A DNA stretch of 7,744 bases from NCBI GenBank assembly GCA_015494385.1, contig WGBJ01000276.1, positions 1 through 7,744 of the forward strand, given 5' to 3'. Shown one piece after another: positions 1 to 5,327 of this stretch (position 1 is its first letter; each line of letters starts with the position of its first letter). The translations under genes were made by a program, and so were the position numbers. The notes under the pieces are model-generated. The model was not told where the DNA came from, ran no database searches, and saw only the letters and a list, made by a program, of their open reading frames with translations. Source of the DNA: Marinosulfonomonas sp. (lineage in GTDB: Bacteria; Pseudomonadota; Alphaproteobacteria; Rhodobacterales; Rhodobacteraceae).

Positions 1-64
1 CCCCGTCAGGGGGCAGCGCCTTGGGGCGACGCGCATCGCGCGGCGCAATCCCTGAAACAAATGC
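1..64. other. Window edge downstream of carD; possible end of a convergent gene
   Basis: This short stretch follows the carD stop codon. On the plus strand, one frame is open from the edge to a TGA at 53-55. Its 17 codons read as an Arg-rich tail ending in ARRNP, and about 15 of the 17 have G or C in the third position, as expected for coding sequence here. This could be the C-terminus of a convergent gene ending 9 bases short of carD. Other frames are also partly open, including a minus-strand ATG at 36-34, so the call is weak. The stretch also holds small GC-rich dyads (1-12 and 30-42) without a following T tract, so no convincing carD terminator is visible. Confidence 0.2.
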
Positions 65-583
65 TTATGCCGCAGCAACAACCCGCGACATCAGAATATC
101 GATGATCCCCTGACGGGCCGCATCCTCGCCATCACCGGCCACAGCGGCAAACTCACGGGTCAACCGTTCCAGCGCGGCTTCATACAGCTGACGTTCGGAA
201 TAACTCTGCTCGCGCTGCTCGTCTGTGCGGTGCAGATCGCGCACCACCTCGGCAATCGCAATCAGATCACCCGAGTTGATCTTCTGCTCGTATTCCTGCG
301 CCCGACGCGACCACATCGCACGTTTGACCTTGGCCTTGCCCTTCAGCGTCTTTTGCGCATGGGCCACCACATCCGGCGACGACAGCGCCCGCATCCCGAC
401 CTCGATCGCCTTGTTGGTCGGCACCCGCAGGGTCATCTTGTCTTTTTCAAAGGCAATCACAAACAGTTCCAGTTCAAACCCGGCAACCTCTTGCTTCTCA
501 ACCGAGACAACCTTGCCCACACCATGGGACGGATACACAACAAACTCGTTAGGGCGGAAATCCAGTTTCTTCGACTTGCTCAT
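65..583 (-). CDS. carD: CarD family RNA polymerase-binding transcriptional regulator
   Basis: The 172-residue protein belongs to the CarD/CdnL family, cytoplasmic factors that bind the RNA polymerase beta subunit and stabilise or modulate the open promoter complex without sequence-specific DNA recognition. The N-terminal polymerase-interaction domain spans about residues 8-68 (FRPNEFVVYPSHGVGKV opens it). The helical C-terminal domain runs from about 70 to 168 and contains the block around MWSRRAQEYEQKINSGDL. Trp91 matches the conserved tryptophan that in characterised CarD proteins wedges into the minor groove at the upstream edge of the -10 element. Length is normal for the family. The ATG at 583 is supported by a strong GAGGAAG ribosome binding site 8 bases upstream. 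The gene ends in TAA. The 261 bases before it carry a plausible promoter, so it can probably be expressed separately from fdxA. In Rhodobacter sphaeroides CarD is known as a global, essential regulator that affects many promoters lacking T at -7; the same role here is inferred. Confidence 0.95.
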   Translation of the reverse strand: MSKSKKLDFRPNEFVVYPSHGVGKVVSVEKQEVAGFELELFVIAFEKDKMTLRVPTNKAIEVGMRALSSPDVVAHAQKTLKGKAKVKRAMWSRRAQEYEQKINSGDLIAIAEVVRDLHRTDEQREQSYSERQLYEAALERLTREFAAVAGDGEDAARQGIIDILMSRVVAAA

Positions 584-642
584 TCAGTTCACTTCCTCGG
601 TTCAACGTCGCCAAAAACAAACAAAATTCAGGCGACAATAAA

Positions 643-673
643 CCACCCGTCAGGCATTCAGCACCGAGGGTGG
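643..673 (-). promoter_or_regulatory. Hairpin in the carD leader
   Basis: In the presumed carD transcript, CCACCC (673-668) pairs perfectly with GGGTGG (648-643) across a 19-base loop. The loop can add a weaker inner stem (GGTG with TGCC, including G-U pairs). The sequence just after the stem is TTTATTG. This could be a leader structure or an inefficient terminator for transcripts reading in from fdxA. The long loop and short T run make a strong intrinsic terminator unlikely. Confidence 0.3.
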
Positions 674-693
674 CTACAGGTTTCGATATGTGT

Positions 694-705
694 TTCACCC
701 GTGAA
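694..705. promoter_or_regulatory. 12-base dyad overlapping the candidate carD start site
   Basis: The plus strand reads TTCACCCGTGAA, a perfect 5-base inverted repeat around a 2-base centre. It overlaps the last two bases of the candidate -10 hexamer and the expected transcription start. An operator at this place could block open complex formation, but no regulator is identified, and dyads of this size occur by chance. Confidence 0.3.
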
Positions 706-732
706 TATAGCAGAAATTATGCCCTATTTAAA
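704..732 (-). promoter_or_regulatory. Candidate carD promoter
   Basis: On the minus strand, TTTAAA (732-727) and TATATT (709-704) are separated by 17 bases. They match the sigma-70 consensus at four of six and five of six positions. The spacing is ideal and the -10 element keeps the final T (the -7 position). Transcription would start near 696-695, giving a leader of about 112 nucleotides before the carD ATG. A second AT-rich hexamer, CATAAT (721-716), lies upstream but has no partner -35 element at 17 bases. This is pattern matching only; no start site has been mapped. Confidence 0.45.
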
Positions 733-844
733 GCGCAGCAGTGCCGAACCCACGATTCCACGTTATTTTACAGGCAATAACAGTCGGTATTTCAGGTAAA
801 AACCACGCCAAAAACCCCGACCCAAAGCAAGCATGAACGAATCG

Positions 845-1186
845 TTATTCGCTGCCTTCGCCCGGCTTCTCGGAAAAGTATTTCTCCAGCTTGCCATCTT
901 CGCCGTCATGTTCTTCGGCATCGGGCAGCGGATCTTTCTTCTCGATGATCACTGGCCAGATCTCGGAATATTTGCGGTTGAATTCGACCCATTTATCCGT
1001 GTCCGGTTCGGTGTCGGGGCGGATTGCATCGGCCGGGCATTCCGGTTCGCACACGCCACAATCGATACATTCATCCGGATGGATGACCAGCATGTTTTCA
1101 CCCTCGTAAAAACAGTCTACGGGGCAAACCTCGACACAGTCGGTGTATTTGCAGGCGATACATTTGTCATTGACGATATAGGTCAT
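845..1186 (-). CDS. fdxA: FdxA, seven-iron (3Fe-4S/4Fe-4S) ferredoxin
   Basis: The 113-residue product is a small soluble cytoplasmic electron carrier of the Azotobacter ferredoxin I/FdxA family. Nine cysteines are visible at 9, 12, 17, 21, 25, 40, 43, 46 and 50. By analogy with Azotobacter FdI (offset by the initiator Met), Cys9, 17 and 50 hold the 3Fe-4S cluster and Cys21, 40, 43 and 46 the 4Fe-4S cluster, leaving Cys12 and Cys25 as non-ligands. The C-terminal extension (about 62-113), with [15 protein letters not shown] and [11 protein letters not shown], is typical of the family. The ATG at 1186 is chosen because family members begin with MTYIV and an AGAGG ribosome binding site lies 6 bases upstream. 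A reading frame open to 1243 would add an unlikely Arg-rich leader. The gene lies 53 bases after the S4 gene and may be co-transcribed with it. The physiological redox partner cannot be told from the sequence. Confidence 0.95.
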   Translation of the reverse strand: MTYIVNDKCIACKYTDCVEVCPVDCFYEGENMLVIHPDECIDCGVCEPECPADAIRPDTEPDTDKWVEFNRKYSEIWPVIIEKKDPLPDAEEHDGEDGKLEKYFSEKPGEGSE

Positions 1187-1239
1187 GGGAAGCCTCTGAA
1201 ATCTCAACCATCTGCGCCTGACTATTCGCTTGCGTGCAA

Positions 1240-1614
1240 TCAATCAAGGTAGGAACCGCGTAAAATGCGTGCTGTGCGACGATCTTTCTTGCTCGGGCGG
1301 CCCTTTCGCTCGATTTGGGCGGTCGGTTCGGGCTTTTCCTCGGGCGGGGTCAGGTCAAGATACAGCGCCTGTGCCTCGGGGGCGGGGCCACGGCGGGTGC
1401 CGATTGCCGCGATCTGGATCACCCGAATGCGGCGGGCCTGAGGGAATGTCAGCGTATCCCCCGCTGTTACCAAAACCGAGGCCTTGGAAATTCGCGACCC
1501 GTTCAGGCGCACATGCCCCCCTGTCACCTGTTTGGTGGCAAGCGAGCGGGTTTTGAAAAACCGCGCGTGCCACAACCATTTGTCAACGCGGCCCTTATCC
1601 GGCGCGTCAGCCAC
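1240..1614 (-). CDS. S4-domain RNA-binding protein, Hsp15 (HslR)-like
   Basis: The product is a 124-residue basic protein with an N-terminal S4 RNA-binding domain at about residues 8-55 ([15 protein letters not shown], then GGHVRLNG and the AGDTLTF turn). A middle segment with [14 protein letters not shown] (about 72-85) follows, and the tail is rich in Lys and Arg. In Escherichia coli Hsp15 binds stalled 50S subunits still carrying peptidyl-tRNA; a ribosome or RNA quality-control role here is inferred by family. The start is a GTG at 1614, only 3 bases after the helicase TGA, with an AAGGG motif inside the helicase 3' end about 7 bases upstream. This implies translational coupling to the helicase. 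The domain begins right after the start, so an earlier start is not needed. Confidence 0.88.
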   Translation of the reverse strand: MADAPDKGRVDKWLWHARFFKTRSLATKQVTGGHVRLNGSRISKASVLVTAGDTLTFPQARRIRVIQIAAIGTRRGPAPEAQALYLDLTPPEEKPEPTAQIERKGRPSKKDRRTARILRGSYLD

Positions 1615-1617
1615 GGA

Positions 1618-4395
1618 TCAGCCCTTGTCCTTTAGCCCCATAAGTGCGGCGGCAAAGGGGTTGTCGGGATCGATTTTCTTTTCCTTCTTGGGCGGGCGCG
1701 CCTGATAGGTTTTCGCCCCGTCGCGTGGCGGGCGTTTGCCCTGCGGTTTGCCGCGCGGTTTGCCCTTGCCCTGCGGCTTGCGACGCTCGCCGCCACCCTG
1801 ACGTTTGGGCGCCCATGTGAAGGTATAGAAGACCTCCATTTCGGGGGCGTCCTCGCTTTGCTCGGGGGCCTCGGCAGGTGCCTCGGATTCCTTGGGCGCT
1901 TCGGCTTCTGGTGCTGCCTCGGCAGGCGCTTCGCTGGCCTCGGCCTCGCCTTCCGGCTTGGCCTCCTCGGCGGGTTTCTCGCCCTCAGCGGCCTTTGCCT
2001 CCTCGACCGGGGCAGGCTTGACCTTCACCCGTTCACCTTTTTCGGCCTTATAGCCCAGCCCCTGCATCAGGTCGGCGAACTGTTCCAGCGTCATGCCGGT
2101 GATCGACAGCATGTCGGGGTTGGCCTCGAACCCGCTGCGGCTGTTTTCTGCGCGCAGCATATCGGCCAGACGTTCCAGCATATCGATACGGATCGCGCGG
2201 CTGCCTGCGGCGCGATAGCCGGACATGGTATCCCAGCCCTTTGGCGCATCCTTTTCGGTCGGGATGGTGACCAGACCGGGCGGCGGGCTTTCGGGGAATT
2301 CGTCCAGCTTGTTGGCCAGCGCCCACAGCACCAGACGCAGGCGCGTCGGGGCGGGTTTCAGCAACAGCGGCATGAAAATGGTGAACTGGCCAAAGCGGAT
2401 GCCGTGTTTGCGCAGGGTGGCGCGGGCGTCCTGATCCAGATCCTTGACCTCGGCGGCAACTTCGGACCTTGGCACGATGCCGAAATTCTCGATCATGCGG
2501 AAGGCAAAGCCACGCGCGATCGGCGGCAGGGTGTCGTCCTTGGACAGGTTCAGCAGCGGTTCAAACAATGTCGCGACCTTGCGATCAATAAAATGCTGCA
2601 AACGGCGCTGCACCTTGGTGGCGACATCGACGCCGGCCTCGTCATCAACGAACGCCACGGCCTGTGGTTTCAGCGCATCATCGCCCGCCACCAGCTTGCC
2701 CACGGCATGTTCGCCCCACATCAACCCGCCCTGTTCGGTAAAGTCGATTTCCGTATCCGGCGCGTTATAGAACCGGTCGGCCAGCAGATGGAACTGCGGC
2801 GCAAGCGCGGCCACACTGGCAGCGCGCAGGGTCTTGGCCTCGTCGGCATTGGCGGTTTTGTCCTGCGTAAAGCGGAACCCCTCAAGACGGCCAATCAGTT
2901 GCCCTTCGACCGTCACTTCACCTTTGTCGTTTACTTCGGCCACGAGGCCCTCCTTCTGCTTCAACCGGCGCAGCAAAACAGATGTGCGCCGATCAACAAA
3001 TCGTTGTGTCAGCCGCGCATGCAGCGCGTCCGATAGCCGGTCTTCTACAGCGCGAGTCGCCTCGCGCCAATGGGTTTCGTCATCAACCCAGCCTTTTCGT
3101 TGCGCGACATAGGTCCATGTGCGGATAAACGCCAGCCGTTTGGACAGCGCGTCGATGTCGCCTTCGGAGCGGTCCAGCCGCTTGACCTGTCGCGCCAACC
3201 AATCATTGGGAATACGGTTATACTGTTGTAAATACGCGAAAATTTGCTCAAGGATGGCCGCGTGTTCGGCATGGCTGATGCCGCGAAAATCGGGAATACG
3301 GCAGACATCCCACAGACGTTTCACGTCTTGCGGGCCGCCAATCCGCACCGCAACATCATCGCGCGCGGACAGTGTTTTTAGCGCCATAAGGTCGTCTGCC
3401 TCGCGGGCGCGGGTCAGCCAATGGTCGTCGGTGGGGGATTCGAGCGAGGCAATCAGACGCGCCGCATTGCCAAATTCCAGCCCCGAATTGCGCCATTGCA
3501 GCTTCTTTACCGGTGCAAAACGGTGGTTGGTGATGGCATCGACCACGCCATCCTCGATCAACGGCGCTTCGCCGGTCACACCGAAACTGCCATGACGCAT
3601 ATAGCGCCCCGCACGGCCGGCGATCTGGGCCAGCTCATTGGGTTGCAGCGGGCGCATCCGGCGGCCATCGAATTTGGTCAGCGAGGAAAAGGCAACGTGG
3701 TTGATATCAAGGTTCAGCCCCATGCCAATGGCGTCTGTGGCCACCAGATAATCGACATCGCCGTTCTGGTACATTTCCACCTGTGCGTTGCGGGTGCGCG
3801 GGGACAGCGCCCCCATCACCACCGCCGCCCCGCCCTTTTGCCGGCGCAGCAGTTCGGCGATTGCATAGACGTTATCCACCGAAAACCCGACAATGGCGCT
3901 GCGTCCGGGCATCCGGCTGATTTTCTTGGAGCCTGCATAGACCAGTTCGCTAAGACGATCACGGCGCAGGAATTGTGCCTTTGGCACCAGTTCGGCAATC
4001 GCACTGCGCATCGAATCCGAACCCAGAAACAGGGTTTCCCGTGTGCCGCGGGCGTGCAGCAGGCGGTCGGTGAAAACATGGCCGCGCTCGGGGTCGGCGC
4101 ACAGTTGAATTTCGTCAATCGCCAGAAAATCGGTGCCCATGCCATCCGGCATCGCCTCGACCGTGCAGACCCAGTATTGGGTGCGCGGCGGCACGATGCG
4201 TTCCTCGCCGGTGACCAGCGCCACAACCGAGGGGCCGCGCAGGGCGACAATGCGGTCGTAAACCTCGCGGGCCAGCAGGCGCAGCGGCAGGCCGATGATG
4301 CCGGTGCGGTGCCCCAGCATCCGTTCAATCGCGTAATGGGTTTTGCCGGTGTTGGTCGGCCCCAGAACGGCCGTGATCCGGTTGTCGTCAAGCAT
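1618..4395 (-). CDS. SUV3-like superfamily 2 RNA helicase with disordered charged tail
   Basis: The 925-residue protein resembles mitochondrial SUV3 and its alphaproteobacterial relatives, ATP-dependent RNA helicases (in mitochondria partner of an exoribonuclease). Visible motifs are Walker A GPTNTGKT (12-19), motif II DEIQ (94-97), motif V VATDAIGMGLNL (218-229) and motif VI QIAGRAGR (257-264). The helicase core fills about residues 1-275. A long alphaproteobacterial-type extension (about 290-790) follows, with conserved-looking blocks such as LTQRFVDRRTSVLLRRL (462-478) and LRKHGIRFGQFTIFMPLLLKPAP (661-683). Then come an acidic Ala/Pro/Glu stretch (794-850), a short EVFYTFTWAPKRQ segment (854-866), a Lys/Arg/Gly-rich segment (864-907) and a terminal PDNPFAAALMGLKDKG block (910-925). 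The ATG at 4395 has an in-frame TGA five codons upstream and no good ribosome binding site, so coupling to the TPR gene 22 bases upstream is likely. A role in RNA turnover is inferred. DNA substrates cannot be excluded. Confidence 0.93.
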   Translation of the reverse strand: MLDDNRITAVLGPTNTGKTHYAIERMLGHRTGIIGLPLRLLAREVYDRIVALRGPSVVALVTGEERIVPPRTQYWVCTVEAMPDGMGTDFLAIDEIQLCADPERGHVFTDRLLHARGTRETLFLGSDSMRSAIAELVPKAQFLRRDRLSELVYAGSKKISRMPGRSAIVGFSVDNVYAIAELLRRQKGGAAVVMGALSPRTRNAQVEMYQNGDVDYLVATDAIGMGLNLDINHVAFSSLTKFDGRRMRPLQPNELAQIAGRAGRYMRHGSFGVTGEAPLIEDGVVDAITNHRFAPVKKLQWRNSGLEFGNAARLIASLESPTDDHWLTRAREADDLMALKTLSARDDVAVRIGGPQDVKRLWDVCRIPDFRGISHAEHAAILEQIFAYLQQYNRIPNDWLARQVKRLDRSEGDIDALSKRLAFIRTWTYVAQRKGWVDDETHWREATRAVEDRLSDALHARLTQRFVDRRTSVLLRRLKQKEGLVAEVNDKGEVTVEGQLIGRLEGFRFTQDKTANADEAKTLRAASVAALAPQFHLLADRFYNAPDTEIDFTEQGGLMWGEHAVGKLVAGDDALKPQAVAFVDDEAGVDVATKVQRRLQHFIDRKVATLFEPLLNLSKDDTLPPIARGFAFRMIENFGIVPRSEVAAEVKDLDQDARATLRKHGIRFGQFTIFMPLLLKPAPTRLRLVLWALANKLDEFPESPPPGLVTIPTEKDAPKGWDTMSGYRAAGSRAIRIDMLERLADMLRAENSRSGFEANPDMLSITGMTLEQFADLMQGLGYKAEKGERVKVKPAPVEEAKAAEGEKPAEEAKPEGEAEASEAPAEAAPEAEAPKESEAPAEAPEQSEDAPEMEVFYTFTWAPKRQGGGERRKPQGKGKPRGKPQGKRPPRDGAKTYQARPPKKEKKIDPDNPFAAALMGLKDKG
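1846..2016 (-). repeat. Low-complexity segment encoding the acidic Ala/Pro/Glu tail
   Basis: This part of the helicase gene encodes residues 794-850, built almost only from Glu, Ala, Pro, Lys and Ser in irregular repeats of EAPAEA and EGEKPAEE type. The DNA is correspondingly repetitive (recurring CTCGGC and GCCTCGGC words on the plus strand). The protein segment is expected to be disordered. Imperfect repeats like this can expand or contract, so length is likely to vary between relatives. Confidence 0.75.
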
Positions 4396-4417
4396 ATCTA
4401 TCCAACCCGTTCAGCGC

Positions 4418-4966
4418 CTAAAGCGCCACACCTTCAAGCCGCGAAACGGCCTCTTGCACTGTTTCGTCATGCGGCACCAGTTCCAGCACCTTGCGATAGG
4501 CCGCCAGTGCCTTTTCGGGTTTTTCCATTTCCTCGAGGATATAGGCCAGCCCCGTCAGCGCCCCGAAATGGCGCGGGTTCAGGGCAAGGGTGGTGCGCAG
4601 ATCGGCCAGTGCGGGGCCGAACAGGCCCGCTTCGAAATAGGCGGTGGCGCGGGTGTAGTAGCCTTCGGCGAAATCCGGTGCATGATCAACCAGCGCGGTC
4701 AGGTGTTCGATGGCCGCCTCTGTGTCCCCGTCCTGCAACGCATCGCGCCCGCGTTTCAACAGCAGATCCATCGAGGCCGAGCCGCTTTGCGACCAGAGGG
4801 TTTCGATCTGTTTGGTGATTCTGCCGGTTTGTTCCACCGTGGCCAATTGCAATTCGTCGAATAATTCGTCCACAGTCACCTCTTGCGCCCCTGAAGGTAG
4901 GGAAAACATGACTGTAAAAGCGAATGCCGTAACGATACGTTTGTGAATAGGGTTGATTATGCTCAT
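4418..4966 (-). CDS. Secreted TPR-repeat protein
   Basis: The 182-residue protein has an apparent Sec signal peptide: Lys9-Arg10, a hydrophobic stretch over about 11-23, and a likely cleavage after SGA at residue 27. The mature part begins QEVTVDELFDELQLA. About three tetratricopeptide repeats follow at roughly 66-99, 100-133 and 134-167, with typical spacing (LLKRGRDALQDGDTEAAIEHL, then EGYYTRATAYFEAGLFGPALADL, then LTGLAYILEEMEKPEKALAAY). Such proteins act as periplasmic protein-interaction scaffolds; no specific partner is visible. There is no lipobox cysteine, so a lipoprotein is unlikely. The ATG at 4966 lacks a clear ribosome binding site, but no better start keeps the signal peptide. 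It is the first gene of the helicase group, 22 bases before the helicase ATG and divergent from the SCP2 gene. Confidence 0.85.
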   Translation of the reverse strand: MSIINPIHKRIVTAFAFTVMFSLPSGAQEVTVDELFDELQLATVEQTGRITKQIETLWSQSGSASMDLLLKRGRDALQDGDTEAAIEHLTALVDHAPDFAEGYYTRATAYFEAGLFGPALADLRTTLALNPRHFGALTGLAYILEEMEKPEKALAAYRKVLELVPHDETVQEAVSRLEGVAL

Positions 4967-5039
4967 AACAATACCGAGTTTAAACCATGCATCGGCAAGT
5001 TACGAGACCCCGATGTTCACGAATTGAAAAGGATGACCC
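4967..5039. promoter_or_regulatory. Divergent spacer between the TPR and SCP2 genes
   Basis: These 73 bases must hold or adjoin the promoters for both directions. For the plus strand, AAAAGGA (5027-5033) is a good ribosome binding site 6 bases before the SCP2 ATG. A weak promoter match is TTGTGA (4941-4946) with CATAAC (4964-4969) at 17-base spacing, which would lie inside the start of the TPR gene. For the minus strand I found no convincing -35/-10 pair and no clear ribosome binding site. Confidence 0.35.
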
Positions 5040-5327
5040 ATGAGCGAAGTAATCGACACAGCTGTTACCGCCCTGAACGAAAAGATTTCCGGCGGATTTG
5101 ACGGAATTGCCAAATTTGTGATTGGCGACGAAGGGGCTGTGATCATCGACTCCGACGGCGCCCGCGCCGGTGATGACGACGCGGATGTGACCATGACGGC
5201 AGATGCAGATGTGTTCCAGTCGATCCTGGAAGGCGAAACCAACCCGACCGCCGCCTTTATGACCGGCAAGCTGACCATTGACGGCGATATGGGCATGGCG
5301 ATGAAGCTGGCCTCGTTTCTGGCGTAA
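5040..5327 (+). CDS. SCP2 sterol-binding domain protein
   Basis: The 95-residue single-domain protein matches the small bacterial SCP2 (sterol carrier protein 2) family. The N-terminal helix (ALNEKISGGFDGIAKFVIGD, 11-30) leads into strands around GAVIIDSDGAR. The family hallmark is the second half: ADVTMTADADVFQSILEG (48-65), NPTAAFMTGKLTIDGDMG (68-85) and a C-terminal hydrophobic helix AMKLASFL (87-94). SCP2 domains bind lipids or acyl-CoA in a hydrophobic tunnel. The ligand in bacteria is mostly unknown, and sterol itself is unlikely. There is no signal peptide, so it should be cytoplasmic. The ATG at 5040 has an AAAAGGA site 6 bases upstream. The stop TAA directly abuts the ATG of the hydrolase gene, so the two are almost certainly one operon. 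Confidence 0.92.
   Translation: MSEVIDTAVTALNEKISGGFDGIAKFVIGDEGAVIIDSDGARAGDDDADVTMTADADVFQSILEGETNPTAAFMTGKLTIDGDMGMAMKLASFLA

Larger units (their letters stand above)
584..844. promoter_or_regulatory. fdxA-carD intergenic region (261 bases)
   Basis: This is the largest non-coding stretch in the window and is clearly more AT-rich than its surroundings. Going along the minus strand toward carD it holds: fdxA downstream sequence with two short T runs but no adjacent stem (about 844-795), a candidate sigma-70-type promoter (732-704), a 12-base dyad over the expected start site (705-694), a leader with a GC-rich hairpin (673-643), and the carD ribosome binding site (598-592). I saw no tRNA, and no convincing small ORF with its own ribosome binding site. 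Confidence 0.6.

Noticed and set aside
30..42. CGCGC-ATC-GCGCG dyad after carD as a terminator
   Set aside because: A 3-base loop and no T tract on either side. Such GC-only dyads are common in this base composition.
230..799. 189-codon plus-strand open frame over carD and its upstream region
   Set aside because: Most of it is the complement of carD, and it runs into AT-rich non-coding sequence with a changed amino acid make-up.
835..848. Small dyad CGAAT-AACG-ATTCG at the fdxA stop codon as a terminator
   Set aside because: The stem is only 5 AT-rich base pairs and is not followed by a T run.
845..1243. Longer FdxA reading frame starting at 1243
   Set aside because: It adds 19 Arg-rich residues absent from the family, overlaps the S4 stop region, and lacks the ribosome binding site that precedes the ATG at 1186.
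1858..3036. 392-codon plus-strand open frame with a Gly/Leu/Phe-rich start
   Set aside because: It is the antisense of the helicase tail. The Gly/Leu-rich start is only the complement of the Ala/Pro/Glu low-complexity codons, not a real membrane segment.
3421..4818. 465-codon plus-strand open frame opposite the helicase and TPR genes
   Set aside because: It lies antisense to two confidently identified genes, its translation shows no domain (many His, Arg and Gln), and long antisense frames are expected opposite GC-rich coding sequence.
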